A stretch of 37,756 nucleotides of DNA from DATCDE01 sp038252405. Lineage in GTDB: Bacteria > Actinomycetota > Actinomycetes > Prado026. The DNA lies in the NCBI GenBank assembly GCA_038252405.1, contig JBBSAJ010000027.1, positions 1 through 37,756 on the forward strand. Direction: 5' to 3'. Every line of letters begins with the position of its first letter. The stretch's first letter is position 1. Made by a program: the position numbers and the translations under genes. This document shows positions 8,318 through 16,182 of this stretch, piece by piece. A model generated the notes under the pieces. The model was not told the origin of the DNA. It worked only from the letters and a program-made list of their open reading frames with translations, and did not search any database.

Positions 8318-9114
8318 GGCCCGCTGCCAGCCGGCCGGCCACGGTCCGGCCGGCCGGCCCGGAGCAGTCGTTCCCGAACGTCCCGCGCGTGCCGCCGGGC
8401 CACCGGCAGCTCGACGTCGCCGGTGAGCACCACGCTGGCGCGGCCCGAGTCGCTGCGCAGCTCCACGATCTCGCGGGTCGCGACGAGGTACCGCCGGTGG
8501 ACGCGGACGAACCCGGCCGGCCGCCAGCGTTCCTCGAGGGCGGCCAGCGACACCCGGACCAGGTGGCTCTCGGTGGCCGTGTGCAGCCGCGCGTAGTCGC
8601 CGTGCGCCTCCACGAACCGCACGTCGGAGCGGCGCACGAACCGGGTCACCCCGCCCAGCTCGACCGCGATGGTCTCGTCGGGCTCCGCGGCCGTCTCGTC
8701 CGTGGCGGCGGGGGCAGCGGCCGAGGCCACCCGGCGGATGGCCTCGGCGAGCCGTTCCTGGCGCACCGGTTTGAGCACGTAGTCGACCGCGCTCAGCTCG
8801 AACGCGTCGATCGCGAAGTCCTCGTAGGCGGTGACGAAGACGACCGGGACCGGCTCGGCGAACCGGCTGAGCACCCGGGTGACGTCCAAGCCGTCGAGGC
8901 TGGGCATCCGGATGTCCAGGAAGACCGCGTCGAAGGTCTCCTCCTGCAGCGCCTTCAGCGCGGCCGGCCCGTCGTCGGCGGTGCGCACGCTGCCCACCCG
9001 CGGGTCCTGGCTGAGCATCCAGGCCAGGTCGGCCAGCGCGGCGGGTTCGTCGTCCACGGCGAGCAGCCGCAGTCGGCGCTCCGGCGGGCGGCCGGCCCCG
9101 GAGTTCTCGGTCAC
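8314..9114 (-). CDS. LytTR-family response regulator of the acetate operon
   Basis: A 266-residue two-component regulator. The receiver domain (about residues 14-130) has the acidic pair Asp21-Asp22, the phospho-acceptor Asp67 in AVFLDIRMP, Thr in VFVTAYEDF and Lys in YVLKPV. The C-terminal LytTR DNA-binding domain (about 160-256) shows DVRFVEAHGDYARLHT, RVSLAALEERW and FVRVHRRYLVA. LytTR regulators bind direct repeats rather than palindromes. The GTG start at 9114 overlaps the stop of the histidine kinase (GTGA), and its own stop overlaps the start of the DUF485 gene. A longer open frame upstream is a shadow of the kinase. It most likely controls its own operon and perhaps satP in response to the kinase, analogous to LytS/LytTR pairs that sense pyruvate or acetate; that role is inference. 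Confidence 0.92.
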   Translation of the reverse strand: MTENSGAGRPPERRLRLLAVDDEPAALADLAWMLSQDPRVGSVRTADDGPAALKALQEETFDAVFLDIRMPSLDGLDVTRVLSRFAEPVPVVFVTAYEDFAIDAFELSAVDYVLKPVRQERLAEAIRRVASAAAPAATDETAAEPDETIAVELGGVTRFVRRSDVRFVEAHGDYARLHTATESHLVRVSLAALEERWRPAGFVRVHRRYLVATREIVELRSDSGRASVVLTGDVELPVARRHARDVRERLLRAGRPDRGRPAGSGP

Positions 9115-10289
9115 GTGGCGTGCACCCCCGAACGGAACTTGGGTATGCGGAGCGAGACCTTGGTCCCGGCCTCCGGGGCGGTCTCGATCAGCAGACCGTA
9201 GGCGTCGCCGTAGACCGACCGCAGCCGTTCGTCGACGTTCGCAAGGCCGATGCTGTCGTTCGCGGTCTCCCGGGTCAGGACGCGCTGCAGCTCGGCCGGG
9301 TCCATGCCGATGCCGTCGTCCTCCACCGTGATGAGGCACTCCGGTCCGGCGTCCTCGGCGACGACCTGCACCTTGCCGGGGCCCGGCTTCGGGGCCAGGC
9401 CGTGCTGGACGGCGTTCTCCACGAGCGGCTGCAGGCACAGGAACGGCAGCGCCACCGAGAGCACCTCGGGGGCCACCCGCACGGTGACCGACAGCCGGTC
9501 GCCGAACCGGGCCCGTTCCAGCGCCAGATAGCGGTCGATCGACTCCAGCTCGGCGGACAGCGTGGTGAAGTCGCCGTGTCGGCGAAACGAGTAGCGGGTG
9601 TAGTCGGCGAACTCCAGCAGCAGCTCGCGGGCCCGCTCCGGGTCGGTGCGCACGAACGACGCGATCGCGGACAGCGCGTTGTAGACGAAGTGCGGGCTGA
9701 TCTGCGCGCGCAGCGCCCGCACCTCCGCCTCCATGGTGCGCTCGCGCGAGCGGTCCAGCTCGCCCAGCTCGAGCTGGGTCGAGGCGAACCGGGCGACCTC
9801 GTCGACCGCCCGGAGCAGGCCGGCCGAGTCGATCGGCGCGTAGGCCACGAGCGCGCCCACCACCACCTCGTCGAGGACCAGCGGCGCCACCAGGGCGTGC
9901 TGCAGCGACTCGTGCAGCGGTGCCCCCGGGCGGTCCGGACCGAGCGGCACGGTGCGCCCGGTCTCCAGCGTGGTGCGGGCGTCGGTGAGGGCGTGGGCTC
10001 GGTGCTGCTCGCCGATGCCGTCCCAGGCCAGGACAGCGTCGGTGGACACCAAGGCCAGCGCCGGGGCGGCCAGCAGGTTGCGCAGCGGCCGCACGGCCCG
10101 GCGGGCGCCGTCCGCCGTCAGCCCGCCACGCAGGTGCGGCGAGGCCTGGGACGCCGTGTGCAGGGTGGCGTACGTCGTCCGGTCGGCGGCCGAGCCCAGC
10201 GAGCGGTCGCCGGAGCGCAGCCGCCACAGCAGCAGAGCCAGTCCGGCCGCGGCGATCCCCACCAGGGCACCGGCAACCTCGGACGACAC
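9111..10289 (-). CDS. LytS-type sensor histidine kinase of the acetate operon
   Basis: A 392-residue sensor kinase. One hydrophobic segment (about residues 5-24) anchors the N-terminus. Residues about 65-170 look like a GAF-type sensor (VSTDAVLAWDG, GRTVPLG, LVLDEVVVGALVAYAP). A LytS-type kinase domain follows, with the phospho-accepting His200 in AQISPHFVYNALSAIASFVR, then an HATPase domain with the N box LQPLVENAVQHGL and G boxes VEDDGIGMD and SIGLANVDERL. It lacks the five- or multi-helix 5TMR sensor of LytS proper, so the signal is probably cytoplasmic or near the membrane. The GTG start at 10289 is chosen over the long upstream frame because that extension is antisense to the divergent gene. 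It is the first gene of the coupled operon. The ligand is unknown; acetate or a related metabolite is a reasonable guess. Confidence 0.92.
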   Translation of the reverse strand: MSSEVAGALVGIAAAGLALLLWRLRSGDRSLGSAADRTTYATLHTASQASPHLRGGLTADGARRAVRPLRNLLAAPALALVSTDAVLAWDGIGEQHRAHALTDARTTLETGRTVPLGPDRPGAPLHESLQHALVAPLVLDEVVVGALVAYAPIDSAGLLRAVDEVARFASTQLELGELDRSRERTMEAEVRALRAQISPHFVYNALSAIASFVRTDPERARELLLEFADYTRYSFRRHGDFTTLSAELESIDRYLALERARFGDRLSVTVRVAPEVLSVALPFLCLQPLVENAVQHGLAPKPGPGKVQVVAEDAGPECLITVEDDGIGMDPAELQRVLTRETANDSIGLANVDERLRSVYGDAYGLLIETAPEAGTKVSLRIPKFRSGVHAT

Positions 10290-10361
10290 GCCAGGACCGT
10301 AACGGCCGATGGGGCACCCTGCGAAGTCGCCGCACCCGGGGGGGGCTGCAACGATCGGATC

Positions 10362-11141
10362 GTGAGCGACGCAGAGGGTGGGGCAGCACTGGACGCCGTC
10401 GTCGCGCTGCCCGGGGTGTTCGAGGCGGTGGAGGCGGCTCGGGGCGCCACCGACGGGCTGCTGCGCGACCTGATGCGCCCCCAGCTGCGCAACCGCGTCG
10501 CGGAGGTCGGGGCCGAGGGGCTGCGCCGCGGGGCCTGGGCCTCGGCCGTGCTGGAGGGCGCGCCCGGGGAGCAGGACGCGTTCCACCCGCCGTTCCCGGA
10601 CGACGCCCATGCGGCGCTGCGGCATGCGGCGCTGCGGGTGACCACGGAGGTCGCGGGGCTGGCCGCGGTGTGGCGGCGGGCGCCGCTGCAGGCGATGGCC
10701 CGGCTGGCCAGCCTGGCCGGCGCCGGGCTGGCCCCCGACTCCGAGCTGGGCCGGCCGCGCGCCGACCCGCAGGTGAGCGCCCGGCTGGCCGCGCTGGCGG
10801 AGACCGTCAGCGCCCCCGGGCGGACTCCGGCCGTTGTCGTCGCGGCCGTCGTCCACGGCGAGCTGCTCGCGTTGGCGCCGTTCGTCGCGGCCAACGGGCT
10901 GGTGGCCAGGGCGTCGTCGCGGCTGGCCCTGCTGGCCGGTGGGCTGGACCCGAAGGGGGTCAGCATCCCCGAGGTGGGCCACCTGGAGCTGGGAGCCGAC
11001 GCGTACGCGCAGGCGCTGGACGGCTACCGCAGCGGGGACCCGGACGGGCTGGCCGCCTGGGTGGCGCACTGCGCCCAGGCGACGGCGCTGGGCGCCAGGG
11101 CCGCGCGGCGGGTGGCCGCCGAGCTGACCGCGTCAGACTGA
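10362..11141 (+). CDS. Degenerate Fic-fold protein (often annotated 'oxidoreductase')
   Basis: A 259-residue, mostly helical, Ala/Leu-rich protein. I recall its family from Streptomyces, where it sits at the same place near acs and the HAD-IB gene and is annotated 'oxidoreductase' or Fic family. In the sequence, residues 164-183 (HGELLALAPFVAANGLVAR) line up with the Fic helix motif HPFxxGNGRxxR. The catalytic His is Ala172, the first Gly is Ala, and the first Arg is Leu; Pro-Phe, Asn-Gly and the last Arg remain. No nucleotide-binding Rossmann motif is visible, so 'oxidoreductase' has no support. AMP-transfer activity is unlikely without the His. The GTG start at 10362 has no clear ribosome site; the long upstream frame is antisense to the kinase gene. 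It diverges from the kinase with 72 bases between and its stop overlaps the HAD-IB stop by nine bases. Confidence 0.65.
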   Translation: MSDAEGGAALDAVVALPGVFEAVEAARGATDGLLRDLMRPQLRNRVAEVGAEGLRRGAWASAVLEGAPGEQDAFHPPFPDDAHAALRHAALRVTTEVAGLAAVWRRAPLQAMARLASLAGAGLAPDSELGRPRADPQVSARLAALAETVSAPGRTPAVVVAAVVHGELLALAPFVAANGLVARASSRLALLAGGLDPKGVSIPEVGHLELGADAYAQALDGYRSGDPDGLAAWVAHCAQATALGARAARRVAAELTASD

Positions 11142-11942
11142 GCGGTGGCCCATCCGGCGCCCGGCGTACCAGACGATGCCGGCCGCGGTGGCCGCGCCGA
11201 AGGTGGCCAGCGTGACCCTGCGGTTCGGCAGCTGCGGCGCCCGGCGGCGCAGGCCCACCGGGGTGGCGAAGTCCAGCACCGGCCAGAACCGCTCGGCCGC
11301 AGCCGCCCGCAGCGCCTTGTCCGGGTTGACCGCGAACGGGTGGCCGACCTCGGCCAGCATCGGCAGGTCGGTGGCCGAGTCGGAGTACGCCGAGCAGGCG
11401 GCCAGGTCGTAGCCGCGCTCGGCTGCGAGCTCGCGGATCGCCTCGGCCTTGTGCTCGCCGTAGGCGTAGAACGCGATCTCCCCGCTGTACTTGCCGTCCT
11501 CGACCACCATCCGGGTCGCGATGACATGGTCGGCGCCGAGCATCTCGCCGATCGGCTCGACCACCTCCGCGCCGGAGGAGCTGACGATGACGACGTCCTC
11601 GCCGGCGGCGTGGTGCTGCTCGACCAGGTCGACGGCCTCGGCGTAGATCAGCGGGTCGATCAGGTCGTGCACGGTCTCGGCCACGATGGACTGCACCTGC
11701 TCGACCGGCCAGCCCTCGCACAGCTCCTGCAGGTAGGCCCGCATCCGCTCCATCTGGTCGTGGTCGGCACCGCCGAGCAGGTAGACGAACTGGGCGTAGG
11801 CGCTGCGCAGCACCGCGCCCCGGTTGATCAGGCCCCCACGGTAGAACGGGCGCGAGAAGGCGAGCGAGCTGGACTTCGCGATGATCGTCTTGTCCAGGTC
11901 GAAGAACGCGGCAGCGCGCGGACCGGTGGTCGGGGGGGACAC
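11133..11942 (-). CDS. HAD superfamily IB phosphatase (SerB-like)
   Basis: A 269-residue HAD-IB hydrolase. Motif I is AAFFDLDKTIIAKSS near the N-terminus with the Asp nucleophile and Asp+2 acid. Motif II is VVIVSSSGAEVV, and motif III/IV is AYSDSATDLPMLAEVGHPFAVNPDK with the metal-binding acids. A hydrophobic tail (VTLATFGAATAAGIVWYAG) may anchor it to the membrane. Members include phosphoserine phosphatase-like enzymes and actinobacterial proteins tied to morphological differentiation; the substrate cannot be read from sequence. The GTG at 11942 gives the usual N-terminus; a TTG at 11960 is also in frame, and neither has a strong ribosome site. In M. tuberculosis and Streptomyces this gene sits beside ssd and the tad operon, as here, pointing away from it. 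Confidence 0.85.
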   Translation of the reverse strand: MSPPTTGPRAAAFFDLDKTIIAKSSSLAFSRPFYRGGLINRGAVLRSAYAQFVYLLGGADHDQMERMRAYLQELCEGWPVEQVQSIVAETVHDLIDPLIYAEAVDLVEQHHAAGEDVVIVSSSGAEVVEPIGEMLGADHVIATRMVVEDGKYSGEIAFYAYGEHKAEAIRELAAERGYDLAACSAYSDSATDLPMLAEVGHPFAVNPDKALRAAAAERFWPVLDFATPVGLRRRAPQLPNRRVTLATFGAATAAGIVWYAGRRMGHRSV

Positions 11943-12262
11943 CTGTCGAGGATAGGCCAACCGGGCGAATCTGGACGTTCCGGTCGGGTGGGGGTTTGCC
12001 TGGGGGAGCGCCCGGGTACACCATGAAAACGGTCAGGGGGACCCTCTAGGCGGCGAACCCTCACCAGCTCGATCCGGACCCCTCCCCCCCGGGCATGGAC
12101 CGAGCGGACGGCCCCCGCTCTCCCCCCCAGCGGGGGCCGTCCCCTGTCCACAGCCGACTCGTCGCTGGTGACCATCCACAGGCCCGGACCGCGACCGGTC
12201 CGGGACGCGCGCCGGGGACCAGGCTGGCCTGGTCCGCCTCTCCCGTCGTCCAGGAGGCCCCG
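11943..12262. other. Divergent intergenic region between HAD-IB gene and the tad operon
   Basis: These 320 bases separate two gene starts facing away from each other, so promoters for both should lie here. I could not place convincing -35/-10 pairs. The contents I can point to are several runs of C or G, an AT-richer patch around 12021-12030, a perfect 14-bp inverted repeat at 12106-12142 (listed separately), and the AGGAGG ribosome site of ssd at 12252-12257. An in-frame ATG at 12095 would extend ssd through the hairpin and is rejected. Confidence 0.6.
12106..12142. repeat. Perfect 14-bp stem-loop upstream of the tad operon
   Basis: GGACGGCCCCCGCT (12106-12119) is the exact reverse complement of AGCGGGGGCCGTCC (12129-12142), with a C-rich 9-base loop. 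It resembles an intrinsic terminator without a U-tract but lies between two divergent starts, where a terminator has no obvious gene to end. It could be part of the 5' leader of the tad mRNA, an attenuator, or a protein-binding site. Confidence 0.7.
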
Positions 12263-13390
12263 GTGCCCCTCGTCCCGCCATCCCCCGACTCGCTCGACGA
12301 CTACGGCGTGGACCGTGCCGCTCGGCCGTTGCTGGCCACCGCCGACCCCGGGCTGCTCGACGACCTGCTGCGGCTGGCCGCCGCGGCCGGCGTGGAGGTC
12401 GAGGTGGCGGCCGACGCCGTCGCGGCCCGGCGGGCGTGGCCGCGAGCCCCGCTCGTGCTGCTCGGCGACGACCTCGCGGACCGGGTGGCCGCGGCCGGCC
12501 CGACCCGGCGCCCCGGCGTGGTGCTCATGGGCCTCGACCTGGACGACGCGCAGGTGTGGCAGCGCGGGGTGGCGGTCGGGGCCGAGCACGTGGCCTTCCT
12601 GCCGGACGCCGAGCCGTGGCTCGCCGAGCGGCTGGCCGACGCGGTCGAGTCCGGGTCCGCAGCGCCGCTGGTGTGCGTCGTGGGCGGCCGAGGCGGGGCG
12701 GGCGCCTCGACCCTGGCCGCGGCGCTGGCGGTGACCGCCGTCCGCCGGGGCTTGGCCACCGTGCTCGTCGACGCGGACCCGCTGGGCGGCGGGCTGGACC
12801 TCGTGGTGGGCGGTGAGGACCTCGAGGGCGTGCGGTGGCCCGACCTGGCCGGGGCCCGCGGCCGGGTCGCCACCGCAGCGCTGGACGACGCGCTGCCACG
12901 GATCGACGGCCTGAGCCTGCTTTCCTGGGACCGCGGCGACGTCCTCGCGGTGCCCCCCGAGGCGATGGCCGCGGCGGTCACCGCGGCCCGGCGCGGCCGC
13001 CACCTCATGGTGGTCGACCTGCCCCGCCGGCCAGACCCCGCGGCCGAGGTCGCCCTCGCTGCGGCCCGGACCACCTACCTGCTCGTGCCGGCCGAGGTCC
13101 GGGCCACCGCGGCGGCCGCGCGAGTGGCCGCCCTGGTCGGGCCGCTGACCGCCGACCTCCGGGTCGTCGTGCGCGGGCCGGCGCCGTCCGGGCTGCCGGC
13201 GGAGGTCGTGGCCGAGGTGCTCGGGCTGCCGCTGGCCGCCGAGGCCCGTGCCGAGCCGGGGCTGGCCGCCGCGCTGGAGCGTGGCGACCCGCCGTCGCTG
13301 CGTGGCCGCGGCCCGCGGGCCCGGCTGTCCGGCCAGCTGCTCGACGACCTGGGGCTGCTCGGTGGGCGTCGTCGGCGCCGCGCTGCCTGA
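12263..13390 (+). CDS. ssd: Septum-site-determining-like protein Ssd (CpaE/TadZ-type, MinD superfamily)
   Basis: A 375-residue protein at the head of the tad operon, in the position of TadZ/CpaE. An N-terminal receiver-like region (about 20-130) is followed by a MinD/ParA-like fold with VCVVGGRGGAGASTLAAAL (about 138-156), LVDADPLGGGLDLVVGGED and HLMVVDLPR. The ATP-loop is deviant: the usual GK[ST] lysine is Ala (GAGAST) and the signature first Lys is absent. I recall this as typical of the actinobacterial Ssd group. Its role is thought to be polar or septal placement of the Tad machine and, in mycobacteria, modulation of septation. GTG at 12263 is chosen because AGGAGG lies six bases upstream and homologues start there; a longer frame to 12095 runs through the hairpin. 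Its end overlaps the tadA start. Confidence 0.85.
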   Translation: MPLVPPSPDSLDDYGVDRAARPLLATADPGLLDDLLRLAAAAGVEVEVAADAVAARRAWPRAPLVLLGDDLADRVAAAGPTRRPGVVLMGLDLDDAQVWQRGVAVGAEHVAFLPDAEPWLAERLADAVESGSAAPLVCVVGGRGGAGASTLAAALAVTAVRRGLATVLVDADPLGGGLDLVVGGEDLEGVRWPDLAGARGRVATAALDDALPRIDGLSLLSWDRGDVLAVPPEAMAAAVTAARRGRHLMVVDLPRRPDPAAEVALAAARTTYLLVPAEVRATAAAARVAALVGPLTADLRVVVRGPAPSGLPAEVVAEVLGLPLAAEARAEPGLAAALERGDPPSLRGRGPRARLSGQLLDDLGLLGGRRRRRAA

Positions 13391-14222
13391 CCGCTCCGGC
13401 ACGGCCGCCGTGCCGCCGGAGCTGGTCGACCGGGTGCGCAGCCGACTGGCTGCGGCGGCCGCCGCCGGTGGGGCGCCCGCCGGGCCGCCGAGCGCGGCTG
13501 CCGTGGCCGTGGCGCTGCGGGCCGAGGGTCGGGTCCTGGGCGACGCCGAGCTGCTGGCCGTGGTGGACCGGCTGCAGGACGAGATCGTCGGGCTCGGGCC
13601 GCTCGCGCCGCTGGTCGCCGACCCGGCGGTGACCGACGTACTGGTCAATGCGGCGGACGAGGTGTGGGTCGACCGGGGGCGCGGGCTGGAGCGGGTCCGG
13701 GTGCGGTTCCCGGACGAGGCCGCGGTGCGTCGCTTCGCGCAGCGGCTGGCCGCCGCCGGGGGACGTCGCCTCGACGACGCCGCGCCCTACGTCGACGTCC
13801 GGCTGCCCGACGGCGTCCGGCTGCACGCGGTGCTGTCCCCGGTGGCGCCGCAGGGGACGTGCGTCTCGTTGCGCGTGCCGCGCCGGTCGGCGTTCACCCT
13901 CGACGAGCTGGTCGCGGCCGGCAGCCTCTCGGCCGACGGCGCCGGGCTGCTCGATGCGCTGGTGACCAGCAGGGCCGCGTTCCTGGTCAGCGGCGGTACC
14001 GGCACCGGCAAGACCACGTTGCTGTCCACCCTGCTGGGTCGGGTCGACCCCGGTGAGCGGCTGGTGCTCGTCGAGGACAGCGGCGAGCTGCGACCCGCCC
14101 ATGGGCACGTGGTGCGGGCTGGAGGCCCGGCCGCCGAACCTCGAGGGGGCCGGCGGGATCACCCTGCGCGACCTGGTCCGGCAGGCGTTGCGGATGCGCC
14201 CCGACCGGCTGGTCGTCGGTGA
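13362..14222 (+). pseudogene. tadA: tadA pilus/secretion ATPase, 5' part ending in a frameshift
   Basis: This frame encodes the N-terminal domain and first half of a TadA/CpaF ATPase, the motor of the Tad pilus. GLGPLAPLVADPAVTDVLVN, DDAAPYVDVRLPDGVRLHAVL, the Walker A GGTGTGKTT (211-219) and LVLVEDSGELRP are clear. After Arg252 (bases 14115-14117) the family pattern continues only in the next frame. Here the reading runs 34 residues into nonsense and stops at 14222. One extra G in the GGG at 14116-14118 explains this. As written the product lacks Walker B and cannot be an active ATPase. Downstream tad genes are intact and coupled, so a sequencing error or a recent lesion is possible. GTG at 13362, overlapping ssd by 29 bases, is preferred; GTG 13410 is an alternative. 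Confidence 0.85.
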
Positions 14223-14589
14223 GGTCCGGGGGGCCGAGGTCGTCGACCTGCTGGCCGCGCTGAACACCGGCCACGAGGGCGGCTGCGGCACCCTGCACGC
14301 CAATACCGCGGCCGACGTCCCGGCCCGGCTCGAGGCGCTGGCCCTCGCGGCCGGCCTCGGCCGGGAGGCGCTGCACAGCCAGCTCGCGGCCGGGGTCGAG
14401 GCGGTCGTGCACCTGGTCCGCGGGCCGGACGGCGTGCGCCGGGTCGCCGAGGTCGCCGTCCCGGCGCGGTCGGCGGGTGGGCTGGTGGATGCCGTCCCGG
14501 CCGCCCGGCTGGACGTGGGGGGCCGGGTCGAGCCCGGCCCCGGCTGGTCCCGGCTGCTGCCGTTGCTTCGCCGGGGCGGTCGGTGGTGA
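14119..14589 (+). pseudogene. tadA: tadA pilus/secretion ATPase, 3' part beyond the frameshift
   Basis: In the +1 frame the TadA sequence resumes exactly where the 5' part loses it: LEARPPNLEGAGGITLRDL, then RMRPDRLVVGEVRGAEVVDL (Walker B with the catalytic Glu), and TGHEGGCGTLHANTAADVP (His box). The sequence carries on to the expected C-terminus of about 157 residues. Removing one G at 14116-14118 would join the two parts into one protein of about 408 residues, a normal TadA length. There is no ribosome site or start codon at a sensible position for this part, so it is unlikely to be made alone. Its TGA at 14587-14589 overlaps the tadB start (GTGA), which suggests the full gene was, or is, translated through to this point. 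Confidence 0.85.
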
Positions 14590-15311
14590 GGGCGGCCGTG
14601 CTGGCGTGCGCCGTCCTGCTGGGCGTCGCCGTCGCCCTCCTCGCGGAGCCACCGCGCCGGGTGTGGCCGCCACGTGCGGGCCGCACGGTCGGCGGCGGCT
14701 GGCGAGCCACGGCCGGGTGGTGGTCCCGCCGGGACCGGGGGTGGCGCCCCGGCCGGCAGGAGGCGACCGTGCGGGCCGCGGTGGTCGAGCTGCTCGACGC
14801 GGTCGCGGCGGAGCTGCGTGCGGGTCGGTCGCCGCGGGACGCCCTGCGTCGGGGCGTCCACGAGGTGCCGGCCGGGGTGCTGGCCACCGCTTTGGCCGAG
14901 GTCGCCGAGTCGGCCCGGCTGGGCGGTGACGTCCCGGCGGCGCTGCACTGCGCCGCGGCCGTCCGCGGCGCCCATGTGCTCGGCTGGCTCGCGGCCGCCT
15001 GGCAGCTCGCCGAGCTGACCGGGGCCGGCCTGGCCGTGGCCCTGGAGCAGCTCGCTGCCACCGGCCGGGCCGACGACGAGCAGCGGCACCGGGTCGCCGT
15101 CCAGCTCGCCGGTCCGCGGGCCACTGCCCGGCTGCTCGCCGTCCTGCCGCTCTTCGGGCTGCTGCTGGGCAGCACCCTGGGCGCCGGCCCGCTCCGGGTG
15201 CTGCTGGGCACCCCGGTCGGCTGGGCGCTGGCCGTGCTGGGTGTCGGGCTGGACGTCGTGGGGCTGTGGTGGACCGCCCGGCTGGCCCGGGCCGTGGAGC
15301 CCCCGCCGTGA
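14586..15311 (+). CDS. tadB: Tad pilus assembly membrane protein TadB-like
   Basis: A 241-residue membrane protein of the type II secretion F / TadB group, one of the two platform proteins that the TadA ATPase acts on. One hydrophobic segment lies at the N-terminus (VLACAVLLGVAVALLAEP). The cytoplasmic GspF-like domain (about 65-170) has VELLDAVAAELRAGRSPRDA, AESARLGGDVPAAL, and AWQLAELTGAGLAVALEQLA. Two segments then close the protein (LLAVLPLFGLLLGSTLGAGP, WALAVLGVGLDVVGLWWTA). The GTG at 14586 overlaps the tadA stop; a GTG one codon earlier (14583) is also possible. It is shorter than proteobacterial TadB, as usual in actinobacteria. Its stop overlaps the tadC start, so the pair is coupled. 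Confidence 0.85.
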   Translation: MRAAVLACAVLLGVAVALLAEPPRRVWPPRAGRTVGGGWRATAGWWSRRDRGWRPGRQEATVRAAVVELLDAVAAELRAGRSPRDALRRGVHEVPAGVLATALAEVAESARLGGDVPAALHCAAAVRGAHVLGWLAAAWQLAELTGAGLAVALEQLAATGRADDEQRHRVAVQLAGPRATARLLAVLPLFGLLLGSTLGAGPLRVLLGTPVGWALAVLGVGLDVVGLWWTARLARAVEPPP

Positions 15312-16042
15312 CCGGGGTGGCGGTGCTGCTCGCCGTCCTTGCCGTGCTCGCCGCCGGTGGCTCGAGGCCTCCGGTCGCGCGGCTTGGTGGCCGCCGGGTG
15401 ACCGGGTCGCCCCGCCCCGCTCCGGACACGGCCTCGGCAGCCGCTGGGCCGCGCGGCCCGCTCCCGGCTGCGGTGGCGCTGGGCGGAGCACTGTGGCTGC
15501 TGGTCGGGGGACCGCTGGGGCTTCTGCTGGCCGCGGCCGCCGTCGTCGTCCTGCCCCGCTGGCTGGGCCGGCTGGAGCCGGCCCGGGTGCGACAGCGCCG
15601 GCAGCGGCTGGTCCGGGACCTGCCGGTCGCGGCCGACCTGCTGGCCGCCTGCCTGGCGGCCGGGGCGGCGCCCGAGCCCGCGCTGGAGGCCGTCGCGCGG
15701 GCCCTCGGGGGTCCGGTGGAGGAGGTCTTCGGGTCGGTCGCGGTAGCGCTGCGGCTGGGGGCCGACCCCGCGGCGGCCTGGTCCCGCTACCGGCAGGAGC
15801 CGGACATCGCCCCGCTGGCCCGTGCGGTGGGGCGGGCGCTGGCCGGCGGGACCCCGCTGGCGGTGGCGGTCGCGCGGTGCGGCAGCGACCTGCGCACCCG
15901 ACGCCGGGCCGCAGGTGACGCGGCGGCCGAGGCGGTCGGGGTCAAGGCGACTGGTCCGCTCGGGCTGTGCTTCCTGCCGGCCTTCGTGCTCCTCGGCGTG
16001 GTGCCCACGGTGATCGGGCTGGCCACCACGGTCTTCGGGTGA
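15308..16042 (+). CDS. tadC: Tad pilus assembly membrane protein TadC-like
   Basis: A 244-residue membrane protein, the second TadB/TadC platform component. Hydrophobic segments at about 3-20 and 55-80 precede a GspF-like cytoplasmic domain: VRDLPVAADLLAACLAAGAA, VARALGGPVEEVFGSVAVAL, LARAVGRALAGGTPLAVAVA. A final segment follows (LGLCFLPAFVLLGVVPTVIG), typical of TadC. The start is GTG at 15308, overlapping the tadB TGA; the in-frame ATG at 15266 would overlap tadB by 46 bases and is rejected. A 140-base gap with no gene separates it from the pilin gene. Confidence 0.87.
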   Translation: MTGVAVLLAVLAVLAAGGSRPPVARLGGRRVTGSPRPAPDTASAAAGPRGPLPAAVALGGALWLLVGGPLGLLLAAAAVVVLPRWLGRLEPARVRQRRQRLVRDLPVAADLLAACLAAGAAPEPALEAVARALGGPVEEVFGSVAVALRLGADPAAAWSRYRQEPDIAPLARAVGRALAGGTPLAVAVARCGSDLRTRRRAAGDAAAEAVGVKATGPLGLCFLPAFVLLGVVPTVIGLATTVFG

Positions 16043-16182
16043 CCGGGCCGCGGTCCACAGGGGTACGTCGTCCCCAGGCCGACAACCCGCCGACCGCGTG
16101 CACCCCGTGGTCCCGCAGCCTGGCTGGGCGGCCCATCGGACCGCTCGCGCCGGCCGACCTGCCGGCACCGACGGGAGGCCCC

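Noticed and set aside
12095..12262. A 56-residue N-terminal extension of Ssd from the ATG at 12095
   Set aside because: It would translate through the hairpin and is Arg/Pro/Gly-rich; AGGAGG lies directly before the GTG at 12263.
14100..14130. Programmed frameshift in tadA
   Set aside because: No slippery heptamer or downstream pseudoknot is apparent, and I know of no such case in TadA; decay or sequencing error is simpler.
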